64,000 bases of DNA, taken from Betaproteobacteria bacterium (GTDB lineage Bacteria; Pseudomonadota; Gammaproteobacteria; Burkholderiales; Burkholderiaceae_C). This document shows positions 32,073-42,734 of the stretch, in pieces. The position numbers and the translations under genes were made by a program. Each line of letters starts with the position of its first letter. The first letter of the stretch is position 1. The notes beneath the pieces were generated by a model. The model was not told where the DNA came from, made no database searches, and was given only the letters and a program-made list of their open reading frames with translations. Location: NCBI GenBank assembly GCA_016704535.1, contig JADIZZ010000012.1:62001-126000 (forward strand), in the 5' to 3' direction.

Positions 32073-35000
32073 TCAGGCCGGCACGAGCGCTCCCGGCCGC
32101 TCGGCCAGCCAAAGGCCCAGGTCGTCGGCGCACATCGGCCGGCCGAACAGGTAGCCCTGCAGTTCGTCGCAACCGGCTTCGCGCAGCAGCGCGGCTTCGC
32201 CCTGCAGCTCCACGCCTTCGGCCACCACCCGCAGCCCCAGCGTGTGGCCCAGGCCGATGATGGCCATCGTGATGGCGCGGTCGGTCGGGTCGCCCAGCAT
32301 GTCGTGCACGAAGCTGCGGTCGATCTTCAGCTTGGTGATGGGGAATCGGTTCAGGTAGGCCAGGCTGGAGTAGCCCGTGCCGAAGTCGTCGATCGCCAGG
32401 CCCACGCCCAGTGCTCGCAAGGCGTGCAGCTGGCGCAGGTTGCCTTCGGCGTTGTCCATCACCATCGACTCGGTGAGCTCCAGCTCCAGTTGGCCGCGCG
32501 GCACTTGATGGCGCTGCAGCTGCATGCGCACGATGTCGATCAGACCCTCGTCACGCAGTTGCCGCGCCGACAGGTTGATGCTGACGAAGAAGGGCGGTAG
32601 CCCGGCGTCGCGCCAGGACGCGATCTGCGCGCAAGCGGCCTCCACCACCCAGGCCCCGATGGTCACGATGAGCCCGGTTTCCTCGGCCAGCGGGATGAAC
32701 TGCACTGGCGACACGGTGCCCAGTTCGGGATGGTGCCAACGCAGCAGACCTTCCACGCCGGCCATGGCGCCGGTAGCCGCGTCGATTCGAGGCTGCCAGT
32801 GCAGCTGCAGCTGGCCCAGCTCCACCGCGCGACGCAGGTGGCCTTCGAGCTGCAGGCGCCTCTCGGCGCGCTCGGTCATCTCGGCGGCAAAGAACTGCGC
32901 GGTGTCCTTGCCGCTGGCCTTGGCCTGGTACATCGCGGTGTCGGCGTGTCGCATCAGCACGTCGATGTCGGTGGCGTCGTCGGGGTAGATCGCGATGCCG
33001 ACGCTGCAAGAGACATGCAGTTCCGCGCCTTCCACCGGGTGCGGCTGGCGCACGCGCGGGATCAGCCGCTCGTGCACGATGTGCGCGGCCTCGTCCACGC
33101 TGTCCAGCCCGTTGAGCACCACCACGAACTCGTCGCCGCCCAGGCGGCTGACGGTATCGCCGGCACGGACGGCGTCGAGCAGGCGCGCCGCCACGGAGCG
33201 CAGCAGCCCATCGCCGATGTGGTGGCCCAGGCTGTCGTTGATGTCCTTGAAGCGATCGAGGTCGATGAACAGCACGGCCACCTTCTGCCCGCTGCGCTGC
33301 GCTTGCTGCACCGCCAGGCGCAGCCGTTCGGTGCACAGGCTGCGGTTGGGCAGCTCGGTGAGCACGTCGTGCTCGGCCAGGAAGCGAATGCGCTGCTCGC
33401 TGCGCTTGCGGTCGCTGATGTCGATGCTGGTGAAGATGTAGTGTGAGACCTCGCCGGCGCCGGCGCGCGGGGCGTGCATCCAGCCGCCGCCCTGGCGCAC
33501 GGTGTTGACCATCACCCACGCCGGGTACTCGGTGCCGTTGCGGCGGCGCAGCGTCAGCTCGCCCTGCCATGTGCCGCGCAGCGCCACGGTGTGCCACAAG
33601 GCGTCGGGTAGCGCGGCGCCTTCGTCGCCGCCCAGCAGCAAAGCCGGCTTCTCGCCGACGACATCCTGCAGTTCGTAGCCCGAATGGCGCGTGAAGGCCT
33701 GATTGGCGCTCAGGATGCGGTGTTGCGCGTCGATGATGAGGATGCCCTCGCTGGACGCCTCGAAGACCTTGGCCCACAGCTCCAGCCGCCGCTCCATCAG
33801 CTTCAGGTGGTTGATGGGCGCGAAGGCCGTGAGCAGGGCGTCCTGGCCCTGGTAGCTCAGCCGGCGCGCGGAGAGCACTGCCCAGGCCGGCTCGGTGCCG
33901 GCCAGCCAGCGCACCTCGAACTCGTTGACCTCGCCGCGGTCGGACAGCTGCTGGAAGAAGCGCGTGCGCACCGAGGGTTCCAGCCCCACCTTCCACGGGT
34001 CGAGCCGGCGTCCGGCCAGCCAGGCGTCGGCCGGCGGGTTGGCGTGCAGCACGTCGTGGCCGGGGATCGAAGTGACCACCAGCGCGATCGGCGTGCTCTC
34101 CACCAGCGAACGCTGCGCCTCGGCAGCGCGCGCGCTGGCGGCCAGTTCCTTCTGTGTCTCGCGCTCCCGGTCCAGCTGCTGCAGCATCTCGTTGAACGCC
34201 GCCACGAGGCGCCCGATCTCGTCGCTGCTGTTCCATTGCGCGCGCAGCGTGTGATCACCGGTGCGGCGGACGGTGTCGGCCACGCCCGAGAGGTGGTGCA
34301 GCGGCTTGGAGATCGAACGCGCGACCATCGTCACGATAGCCAGGATGGCCATCAGCAGTGCCAGGGCCGTCCCCAGGTGCAGCCACATGCGGGCGTACAG
34401 GCCGTCGATGCGCGCGCGCAGCAGCCCGTCCATCGCCGTGCAGCTGGCCTGCCAGCTGCGCTGCAACGCGTCGATCAATGCGCCCTGCGCCGCATGCGCC
34501 TGCGCCAGCGCGTGTCCGGTGGCGCCCTCGTCGGCAAGCTGGCGCGCGGCGCGGCGAAAGCCGTCCAGCGCCTCGGCCAATTCACGCTGCGCGGGCTGCA
34601 GCGCCGTGCGCAGCGTGGCGCCACCGGCGGCGTAGGCCTCGGCGTGGTCGCTGGTGATGCCCTGCGCCGTGGCGTCCAGACGCCCTTCGAAGATGAGGAA
34701 CTGCGTGCGCTGCTCCGCCGAGGCCTGCGCCACCGCGCCGCCCTGCAGCAGCCGTCCCAGGCCCTGCACCTGTTCCAGCAGTTCGGGGTAGCGCAGGGCC
34801 AGCAGCGACATCGTGTAGTAGCTGTCGAGGTCGGGGTCGAGGATCAGGTTGGACTGGTTGGCCACGCGCGTGAGCAATTCGCGGCCCTGGGCCAGCGCGC
34901 GGTCGACCGTCTGCGCGTCGGCCACCGGCGCGGCCGCGGCGTCGCGCAAGGCCTGCACCAGCAACAGCGCCGGCGCGGCGCTATCCAGGCCTGCGCCGTG

Positions 35001-35330
35001 GGCGTGTTCGGCCTGCGCCACGCTGTCGGCGCGCACCGCCAACGCGGCGCGCGGGGCGGGCTGCCCCATGCCGGCGCGGGCAGCGTCGGTGAGGGTCTCG
35101 CGAACCCCTTCGACATAGGCGTTGCCCTGCACCTCCTTGCGCGCGAAGTCGATGGCGATGAACTTTTCGTTGATGAGGATGCCGCTGACGTAGATCACCG
35201 CCGAGAGGTCGAGCAGGTAGATCAGCATCAGCTTGCGGCTGACGCTCAATCGCGCCAACAGGCGGCCGAAGGGCAGACCACGGCGGAGCCGGGCCAGCAG
35301 GGCGGCGGGTGTGGCAGCACGCAGGAGCAT
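32073..35330 (-). CDS. Membrane-bound GGDEF-EAL protein with HAMP and PAS domains
   Basis: A 1085-residue regulator of cyclic di-GMP. Order: membrane helix (34-54), a helical periplasmic sensor domain, a second helix (318-337), HAMP (338-390), two PAS-like regions (about 405-510 and 520-640), GGDEF (645-810) and EAL (825-1070). The cyclase site is intact (GGDEF at 731-735). The EAL domain keeps its first glutamate in VEGLLRW (EGL variant) plus LTESMVM, DDFGTGYSS and KIDRSF, so phosphodiesterase activity is plausible too. Which activity dominates cannot be read from sequence. The periplasmic ligand is unknown. It is divergent to the Omp85-like gene across 175 bases. Confidence 0.93.
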   Translation of the reverse strand: MLLRAATPAALLARLRRGLPFGRLLARLSVSRKLMLIYLLDLSAVIYVSGILINEKFIAIDFARKEVQGNAYVEGVRETLTDAARAGMGQPAPRAALAVRADSVAQAEHAHGAGLDSAAPALLLVQALRDAAAAPVADAQTVDRALAQGRELLTRVANQSNLILDPDLDSYYTMSLLALRYPELLEQVQGLGRLLQGGAVAQASAEQRTQFLIFEGRLDATAQGITSDHAEAYAAGGATLRTALQPAQRELAEALDGFRRAARQLADEGATGHALAQAHAAQGALIDALQRSWQASCTAMDGLLRARIDGLYARMWLHLGTALALLMAILAIVTMVARSISKPLHHLSGVADTVRRTGDHTLRAQWNSSDEIGRLVAAFNEMLQQLDRERETQKELAASARAAEAQRSLVESTPIALVVTSIPGHDVLHANPPADAWLAGRRLDPWKVGLEPSVRTRFFQQLSDRGEVNEFEVRWLAGTEPAWAVLSARRLSYQGQDALLTAFAPINHLKLMERRLELWAKVFEASSEGILIIDAQHRILSANQAFTRHSGYELQDVVGEKPALLLGGDEGAALPDALWHTVALRGTWQGELTLRRRNGTEYPAWVMVNTVRQGGGWMHAPRAGAGEVSHYIFTSIDISDRKRSEQRIRFLAEHDVLTELPNRSLCTERLRLAVQQAQRSGQKVAVLFIDLDRFKDINDSLGHHIGDGLLRSVAARLLDAVRAGDTVSRLGGDEFVVVLNGLDSVDEAAHIVHERLIPRVRQPHPVEGAELHVSCSVGIAIYPDDATDIDVLMRHADTAMYQAKASGKDTAQFFAAEMTERAERRLQLEGHLRRAVELGQLQLHWQPRIDAATGAMAGVEGLLRWHHPELGTVSPVQFIPLAEETGLIVTIGAWVVEAACAQIASWRDAGLPPFFVSINLSARQLRDEGLIDIVRMQLQRHQVPRGQLELELTESMVMDNAEGNLRQLHALRALGVGLAIDDFGTGYSSLAYLNRFPITKLKIDRSFVHDMLGDPTDRAITMAIIGLGHTLGLRVVAEGVELQGEAALLREAGCDELQGYLFGRPMCADDLGLWLAERPGALVPA

Positions 35331-35505
35331 GGTTCCTTATCGGTTGGGCCGCACCGCACTGAAGGCGTTTGGCACCGCAACAGGGCTGCACAGGGTCGGA
35401 TTGCCCAATGACCTTCTCGAGGGGAACTCGGGCGCGGAGGTCGTCCGAACACTTCAGCGCAGCTTCAGGGCCGACGCCTATGCTGGGCTCGATGTTCCTT
35501 GCCCC

Positions 35506-37158
35506 ATGACCTTGCCATTGAGAAGGTGCCTGAGCGCGGCAGCGCTGGTGCTGTGCCTTGCGGCGCCAGCCGCAGCCGGGGCGCAGGAGGCTGTGCCACC
35601 GCCCGGGCCGGCCCCCGGCTGGGCTGAGCTCGAGGCGGCCGGCGCGCGCATCGGCGAGATCCGCGTCGTCAGCGACGACATCTTCGACACCGCCGACCCC
35701 CGGGAGGACAAGTGGCTGTTCCGCGGCGCGAACCGGCTGCACATCCAGACGCGGCCCGGCGTCATCGAACGCCAGCTGCTGTTCAAGTCCGGCGACAGAC
35801 TCTCCGTGCGCGTACTTGAGGAGACCGAACGCCTGCTGCGCAACAACCGCTACCTCTACGACGTGCGCTTCCGGGCACTGGCCTGGCACGACGGCGTGGT
35901 CGACATCGAAGTCATGACACGCGACACCTGGACGCTGGACCTGGGCGCCAGCGCAGGTCGCACGGGCGGCGCCAACACCAGCGGCGTCCACCTGCGCGAG
36001 TACAACCTGCTGGGCACCGGCACCACGCTGAGCGTGGGCCGCTCGAACGGCGTCGACCGCTCGGGCAACGAGTTCGAGTTCTTCAACGACCGCGCCTTCG
36101 GCACCGCGGCGGCGCTGAGCTACCAGCACGCGTCGAACAGCGACGGCCGGCGCGACGCAATCAGCGCGCAGCTGCCCTTCCGCTCGCTGGACTCACGCCG
36201 GGCTGCGGGGCTTCGGGTCTCGAACGACGACCGCATCGACGCCGTCTACAGCGCGGGCAACGTCGTCAGCCAGTACCGGCGACGCCAGAACCAGCGCGAG
36301 ATCTTCGGCGGCTGGTCGGCGGGCCTGCAGGACGGTTGGGTGCAACGCTATTCGGGGGGGCTGCGTGTCGACGACGACGGTTACGCGCCCGAGCCCGGGC
36401 TCGTGGCGCCGACACCCCTGCCCGCCGACGAAAAGCGCGTGGCGCCCTTCGTGCGCATCGACCTGATCGAAGACCGCTACGAGAAGGAACAGAACCGCAA
36501 CCTGGTCGGCCGGCCCGAGTTCTTTGCGCTCGGCATGGCGGCTTCGATGCAGCTGGGTCGCGCCGCCACCGCGCTGGGGTCGACGCGCAACGCCTGGCTC
36601 TATGCCGCATCGCTGAGTCGCGGCTTCGAACCCGTCAACGGACACCGGCTGATCGCGGCAGCTTCGATGTCCGGTCGCCACAGTGACGGCCAGCCGCAAA
36701 GGCAAGGCGGCAACCTCCAGGCGCAGTACTACCTGCCGCAGAGCCCGCGCTGGCTCTTCTACGCCTCGGGCGCTTTGGACCTGCTGAAGAACCCCGACCC
36801 GGCCGATGCGCTGCAGCTCGGTGGCGACAACGGGCTGCGCGGCTACCCGCTGCGCTACCAGAGCGGCACGCGCCGCGCCTTGTTCACGGTGGAAGAGCGC
36901 TTCTACACCGACATCTACCTGTGGCAGTTGTTCCGCATCGGTGGCGCCGGCTTCTTCGACGTCGGCCGCGCCTGGGGCGGCGCCACCGCCAATCCGCAGG
37001 ACCCGGGCTGGCTGCGCAACGCCGGCGTCGGCCTGCGCTTCGTCAGCGCGCGCGCGGCCTTCAGCAACGTGCTGCACGTCGATCTCGCCTTCCCGCTCGA
37101 TGCGCCGGCGGACGTCAAGAAGGTGCAGTTCCTGGTCAAGACCAAGACGAGTTTCTGA
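35506..37158 (+). CDS. Outer-membrane protein of the Omp85/surface-antigen type with POTRA domain
   Basis: A 550-residue exported protein. The signal peptide (CLSAAALVLCLAAPAAAGAQ) is cleaved near residue 28. One POTRA-like domain follows (ERQLLFKSGDRLSVRVLEET, then RNNRYLYDVRF), and the rest is a beta-barrel rich in alternating strands. The conserved DNGLRGYPLRYQSGTRRALF carries the RGY/F element of loop 6 in Omp85 proteins, but the C-terminus ends KTKTSF. It is shorter than BamA or TamA, with fewer POTRA domains. Protein or lipid insertion into the outer membrane is likely. The partner and substrate are unknown. Confidence 0.82.
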   Translation: MTLPLRRCLSAAALVLCLAAPAAAGAQEAVPPPGPAPGWAELEAAGARIGEIRVVSDDIFDTADPREDKWLFRGANRLHIQTRPGVIERQLLFKSGDRLSVRVLEETERLLRNNRYLYDVRFRALAWHDGVVDIEVMTRDTWTLDLGASAGRTGGANTSGVHLREYNLLGTGTTLSVGRSNGVDRSGNEFEFFNDRAFGTAAALSYQHASNSDGRRDAISAQLPFRSLDSRRAAGLRVSNDDRIDAVYSAGNVVSQYRRRQNQREIFGGWSAGLQDGWVQRYSGGLRVDDDGYAPEPGLVAPTPLPADEKRVAPFVRIDLIEDRYEKEQNRNLVGRPEFFALGMAASMQLGRAATALGSTRNAWLYAASLSRGFEPVNGHRLIAAASMSGRHSDGQPQRQGGNLQAQYYLPQSPRWLFYASGALDLLKNPDPADALQLGGDNGLRGYPLRYQSGTRRALFTVEERFYTDIYLWQLFRIGGAGFFDVGRAWGGATANPQDPGWLRNAGVGLRFVSARAAFSNVLHVDLAFPLDAPADVKKVQFLVKTKTSF

Positions 37159-37236
37159 AGACCGCTTCCCGCGTTCAGCTCTCGGATGACTGCTACAACG
37201 CGGCAAGGTCGACGTGCGGACGTGCCTTTCCTTTGT

Positions 37237-38469
37237 TCAACCGGCGACGATGCGCCACGTGTGCTGCGCGATCATTCGCTCTTCATCGGTGGCGATACGC
37301 CACACGCCGACGCGGCTGCCGGGCGTGTTGATGCGCGAAGGCTGGGGACCGCGCGCCGCGGCGTTGGCCACCTCGTCCAGCTCGACGCCCAGCCAGCGCG
37401 CACCCTCGCACACCGCGGCGCGGATGGCGGCCGCGTTCTCGCCGATGCCGCCGGTGAAGACGAGAGTGTCCAGCCCGCCGAGCGCGGCTGCCAGTGAACC
37501 CAGCTCACGCCGGATGCGGTAGACGTACAGCTCGATGGCCAGCCGCGCCCGTGGCTCACTGCTGGCCAGGAGCGTACGCATGTCGCTGGATATGCCGGAG
37601 ATGCCCAGCAGGCCCGAGCGGCTGTACAGCAGCTGCTCGACGGCAGCGGCATCGAGTCCGCACGCCTTCATCAGGTACAGCACCACGCCGGGGTCGAGGT
37701 TGCCGCAGCGCGTGCCCATCATCAGACCGTCCACCGTGGTGAAGCCCATGGTACTGGCCACACTGCGACTGGCCTGCAGCGCGCACATGCTGGCCCCGTT
37801 GCCCAGGTGCAGCACGACGGTCCGTCCCGCCGCCGCCACCACGTCCACCGCGGGCAGTACCGAGGCGATGTACTCGTAGGACAGGCCGTGGAAGCCGTAG
37901 CGCCGCACGCCCTGCCCGTACATCTCGTAGGGCAGGCCGAACATTTGCGAGAGCGGGGTGCTGCCGCAGTGAAACGACGTGTCGAAGCACGCCACCTGCG
38001 GCAACTGCGGGGCCTGCGCCAGCAAGGCGGCGATCGGCGCCAGGTTGTACGGCTGGTGCAGAGGCGCCAGCGGCTCGAAGCGGCGCAGCGCGGCCAGAAC
38101 TTCGGCGTCCACCTTCAGCGGCCGGTCGAATGCGGCGCCACCGTGCACGACACGGTGGCCGACGCCGACCACCTTGCGGCTGGCCGGGCGCGTGCGAAGC
38201 AGTTCGAAAAGCTGCGCCAGCGCGCCTTCATGGCCCAGCGGCACGCCCTCGCCCCAGTCCTGCTCGGCAAGCACCGTGCCGTCGGCCGCCCGTGCCACCA
38301 GGCGCGGGTGCGTGAACAGGCCCTCGGCCTGGCCATGCAGGTCGACTTCGAGTTCACCGTCGCGCTGGACGAAGAGCGAGAACTTCAGGCTCGACGAGCC
38401 GGCGTTGAGAACGACGATGGCGCCGGACAGCGGCGGCTGATTGGCAGCGGGGGATGCGGGGTCGGTCAT
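37237..38469 (-). CDS. ackA: Acetate kinase
   Basis: A 410-residue enzyme interconverting acetate + ATP and acetyl phosphate + ADP. The N-terminal phosphate motif LNAGSSSLKFSLF, GHRVVHGG, CFDTSFH, RRYGFHGLSYEY, HLGNGASM and FTGGIGENA cover the full ASKHA fold with the expected catalytic histidine and arginine regions. No phosphotransacetylase (pta) gene is adjacent, unlike the usual pairing. Family members also act on propionate, so propionate kinase cannot be wholly excluded. It stands convergent to the Omp85-like gene and divergent to the exonuclease gene. Confidence 0.93.
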   Translation of the reverse strand: MTDPASPAANQPPLSGAIVVLNAGSSSLKFSLFVQRDGELEVDLHGQAEGLFTHPRLVARAADGTVLAEQDWGEGVPLGHEGALAQLFELLRTRPASRKVVGVGHRVVHGGAAFDRPLKVDAEVLAALRRFEPLAPLHQPYNLAPIAALLAQAPQLPQVACFDTSFHCGSTPLSQMFGLPYEMYGQGVRRYGFHGLSYEYIASVLPAVDVVAAAGRTVVLHLGNGASMCALQASRSVASTMGFTTVDGLMMGTRCGNLDPGVVLYLMKACGLDAAAVEQLLYSRSGLLGISGISSDMRTLLASSEPRARLAIELYVYRIRRELGSLAAALGGLDTLVFTGGIGENAAAIRAAVCEGARWLGVELDEVANAAARGPQPSRINTPGSRVGVWRIATDEERMIAQHTWRIVAG

Positions 38470-38598
38470 CGTCGGCTCCGAGCGGCGGCGCGCACCCCTT
38501 TCGGCACAGGAGAGCCTGCGCGCGCATGGTGCACCGCAAAATCATAATCACGCGGGGACGCCTGCGACGCCTGCCACCGTCGGCGCTATCGTCGGCGC

Positions 38599-39375
38599 AT
38601 GCGATTCGCCACCTGGAACGTCAACTCCCTGGCCGTGCGCCTGCCTCAACTGCTGGACTGGCTGTCGGCCCATCCGGTCGACGCCATCGTGCTGCAGGAA
38701 ACCAAGCTCACCGACGACAAGTTCCCGCGCGCCGAGATAGAGGCTGCCGGCTACCGCGTCGTCTTCCACGGCCAGAAGACGTACAACGGCGTGGCCCTTC
38801 TCTGTCGCGGCGACGTCGCCGACTCGGTGAAGAACATCCCCGGCTTCGACGACGGGCAGGCGCGGGTCATCGCCGGCACCGTCGACGGCCCGCTCGGGCC
38901 CGTGCGCGTGATCGGCGCGTACTTTCCCAACGGCCAGGCCCCCGACAGCGAGAAGTTCGTCTACAAGATGCGCTGGCAGGACGCCCTGCACGACTGGGTG
39001 CGGGACGAACTCTCGCTCCACCCGCAGCTGGTGCTGATGGGCGACTTCAACGTGGCCCCCGAAGACCGCGATGTCTATGACCCGGTGGCGTGGGCGGGCC
39101 AGATCCATTGCACGCCTGAAGAGCGCGCGCAATTCCAGCGCCTGCTGGCACTGGGTCTGGTCGACGCGTTCCGGCTGTTCGAGCAGCCGCCGAAGAGCTG
39201 GAGCTGGTGGGACTACCGCAACCTCGCATTCCGCAAGAACCAGGGCCTGCGCATCGACCACATCCTGGTCAGCGAGGCGCTGAAACCAAGCGTGCAGGCC
39301 TGCATGATCGACAAGCCCGTGCGCAAGAACGAGCGCCCCAGCGACCACGCGCCGGTGATCGTCACGCTGAGTTGA
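38599..39375 (+). CDS. xth: Exodeoxyribonuclease III (AP endonuclease)
   Basis: A 258-residue enzyme of the EEP superfamily with 3'-5' exonuclease and abasic-site endonuclease activity in base excision repair. The metal and catalytic residues lie in FATWNVNSLAVRLPQLLDWL, VLQETKLTDDKFP, LMGDFNVAPEDRDVYDP and NERPSDHAPVIVTL, with the SDH catalytic dyad intact. Length fits ExoIII. It is a single gene between the divergent ackA and the convergent ntrC. Confidence 0.93.
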   Translation: MRFATWNVNSLAVRLPQLLDWLSAHPVDAIVLQETKLTDDKFPRAEIEAAGYRVVFHGQKTYNGVALLCRGDVADSVKNIPGFDDGQARVIAGTVDGPLGPVRVIGAYFPNGQAPDSEKFVYKMRWQDALHDWVRDELSLHPQLVLMGDFNVAPEDRDVYDPVAWAGQIHCTPEERAQFQRLLALGLVDAFRLFEQPPKSWSWWDYRNLAFRKNQGLRIDHILVSEALKPSVQACMIDKPVRKNERPSDHAPVIVTLS

Positions 39376-39415
39376 GCTGGGGGGCTTCACGCCGCTTGAC
39401 TCGAAAGACGGTTAC

Positions 39416-40888
<1,473 letters not shown>

Positions 40889-40916
40889 GCGGATGGACTG
40901 CGCCGCAAGGCGCCCT

Positions 40917-42119
40917 TCAAGGCAAGGGAATCAGGATCTTGAAAACCGTATGCCCCGGCACGCTCTCGCATTCGATCGTGCCCTGATGCTGCTGCACGAA
41001 AGTCTGCGCCAGCGTGAGCCCGAGGCCCGAGCCGCCTTCGCGCCCCGAGACCAGGGGCTGGAAGATGCGTTCACGGATGTCCTCGGGCACACCGGGCCCG
41101 TTGTCCTCGATATGCAATTCCAGTGCCAAGCGGAACCGCTGACGGCCGAAGGTCGCCTGGCGCGCGACGCGGGTGCGCAGCGCCAGCTTGGCGTCGCCGC
41201 GGGCGATGCGGCCCGTGTAGGGTGAGTCGCCGTCGACCGGGCGGGCCGCCAGCGCCTGGGTGGCGTTGTGCGCGATGTTCAGCACCGCCTGGATAAGCTG
41301 CTCGCGGTCGCCACGAAACTCGGGCAGCGAGGTATCGTAGTCGCGCAATACCTCCAGCCCGCGCGGGAACTCGGCCAGGATCAGCGCGCGCACGCGTTCG
41401 CACACCTCGTGGATATTGACGTCGGCCACCACGTGCGGCCGGCGGTGCGGCGCCAGCAGACGGTCGACCAGCACCTGCAGGCGGTCGGCCTCGTGAATGA
41501 TGACCTGCGTGTACTCGGTGAGCTCCCTGGCACTGAGGGCCCCTGAGCCGCCTTCGGTGTCCGACCCCCGCGGGGAGCTGGCGTCCTCGGGGCGGCCCAG
41601 CGGACGGCCGACCTCCATCGCCAGCAACTGCGCCGCGCCACGGATGCCGCCTAGCGGGTTCTTGATTTCGTGTGCCAGGTTGCGCACCAGTTCCTTGTTG
41701 GCCTGCGCCAGGCCCAGTGTGCGTTCCTCGCGGTCCAGGCGGGTCTGCTGTTCGATCTCGATCAGTTCCACCAGCACGCGATCGGGCCACTCGGTCTGGT
41801 TGACGATGACGTGCACCGGCAGGTCGGCGCTGCCCGCAGGCTGACGCTTGAGTTGGGCGTCGAAGCGGCTGGTGGCCACCTGGTTGCGCGCCACCAGGTC
41901 GAGTGTCTCGCGCAGTTGCTGGGGCTCGGCCAGCCAATCGATGACGTTGCCGCGACGCAGCGCCCGACGCGACACGCCCATCGTGTTTTCGAGCGCCGAA
42001 TTGGCCTGAAGGCAATGACCGTCGGCGCCCACCAGCACCACCATCGAGGCCAGCAGGTCGAAGGCCTCGAAGCCGGCGAGGCCGCCTGCGTCTTTCACCG
42101 CGCCCTGGCCGTCGCTCAC
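40917..42119 (-). CDS. glnL: Nitrogen sensor histidine kinase NtrB (GlnL)
   Basis: A 400-residue soluble kinase that phosphorylates NtrC under nitrogen limitation and is controlled by the PII protein. It has a PAS domain (about 15-130), the phosphorylated histidine H150 in NLAHEIKNPLGGIRGAAQLL, and an ATP-binding domain (NIAHNATQAL, IEDNGPGVPEDI, GGSGLGLTLAQTF). There is an inserted low-complexity stretch after the H-box (RPEDASSPRGSDTEGGSGAL). The start is a GTG whose bases overlap the stop of the DUF4124 gene (GTGA). A much longer upstream frame reads through that gene and is not used. Confidence 0.94.
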   Translation of the reverse strand: MSDGQGAVKDAGGLAGFEAFDLLASMVVLVGADGHCLQANSALENTMGVSRRALRRGNVIDWLAEPQQLRETLDLVARNQVATSRFDAQLKRQPAGSADLPVHVIVNQTEWPDRVLVELIEIEQQTRLDREERTLGLAQANKELVRNLAHEIKNPLGGIRGAAQLLAMEVGRPLGRPEDASSPRGSDTEGGSGALSARELTEYTQVIIHEADRLQVLVDRLLAPHRRPHVVADVNIHEVCERVRALILAEFPRGLEVLRDYDTSLPEFRGDREQLIQAVLNIAHNATQALAARPVDGDSPYTGRIARGDAKLALRTRVARQATFGRQRFRLALELHIEDNGPGVPEDIRERIFQPLVSGREGGSGLGLTLAQTFVQQHQGTIECESVPGHTVFKILIPLP

Positions 42120-42631
42120 GAGGGCAGTTTGGCCAGTTCGCGCTTCAGCGCGGCGACGTCGGCTTCCTTGCGCTGAATCGCCGCGCGCATCTCGGCAACG
42201 CGGTCCTGGTACTTGGCGAAGTTGCGTTCGTCGCCCCGGCGCTCGGGCTCGCCGTTGTTGAACTCGCGCTTCATATCGGACAGGCGGTCTTCCTCGCGCC
42301 TCAATTCGTCGGAGAGGATGCGCTTGGCATCGCTGTCGCGTGCACGCTGTTCCGCCGGATCGACACGGCCTTCGCCGGGGCGGGCTGACGCGCCCGTGCC
42401 CGGAGCGGCAGCACGCGGGCGTGGCGGTGCGGGCACCACGGTCACGGGCACGCCTTCGACGGCGCGGCAGCCCTTGTCCTTGGCTTCCTGCGGCGACATC
42501 GAATCGGTGTAGAGCACGGGCGGTCCGGGGCAACGGTAGACCGTCTTGTCCTGGGCGATGGCGGCGCCGGCCGACGACAGCACCAGGGCCAGCACGCAAC
42601 CGCGGGCGAGAGGCTTGTTGAGCAGGGTCAT
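42116..42631 (-). CDS. DUF4124-type periplasmic protein coupled to ntrB
   Basis: A 171-residue protein with a signal peptide (LALVLSSAGAAIAQ, cleaved near 27), a DUF4124-like segment (TVYRCPGPPVLYTDSMSPQE) and a long charged helix likely to form a coiled coil (RREEDRLSDMKREFNN and RVAEMRAAIQRKEADVAALK). No function is known for it. It is wedged between glnA and ntrB and overlaps the ntrB start by four bases. The position suggests co-expression with the nitrogen regulators, but the exported location makes a direct signalling role doubtful. Confidence 0.8.
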   Translation of the reverse strand: MTLLNKPLARGCVLALVLSSAGAAIAQDKTVYRCPGPPVLYTDSMSPQEAKDKGCRAVEGVPVTVVPAPPRPRAAAPGTGASARPGEGRVDPAEQRARDSDAKRILSDELRREEDRLSDMKREFNNGEPERRGDERNFAKYQDRVAEMRAAIQRKEADVAALKRELAKLPS

Positions 42632-42689
42632 GCTCGCATTGTGGACCAGCGCAAAGGCCGCCCACGACGGCCACGGCCCGGCAATGAAA

Positions 42690-42709
42690 GGCGGGCCCGA
42701 AGGCCCGCC
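42690..42709 (-). terminator. Hairpin terminator between glnA and the DUF4124 gene
   Basis: A perfect 8-bp stem GGCGGGCC/GGCCCGCC with a four-base loop. On the minus strand it is followed by TTTCATT. It lies 25 bases past the glnA stop and may end or attenuate transcription before DUF4124-ntrBC. Confidence 0.75.
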
Positions 42710-42734
42710 GTAACCTGCAAGTGCACCAGCCCGC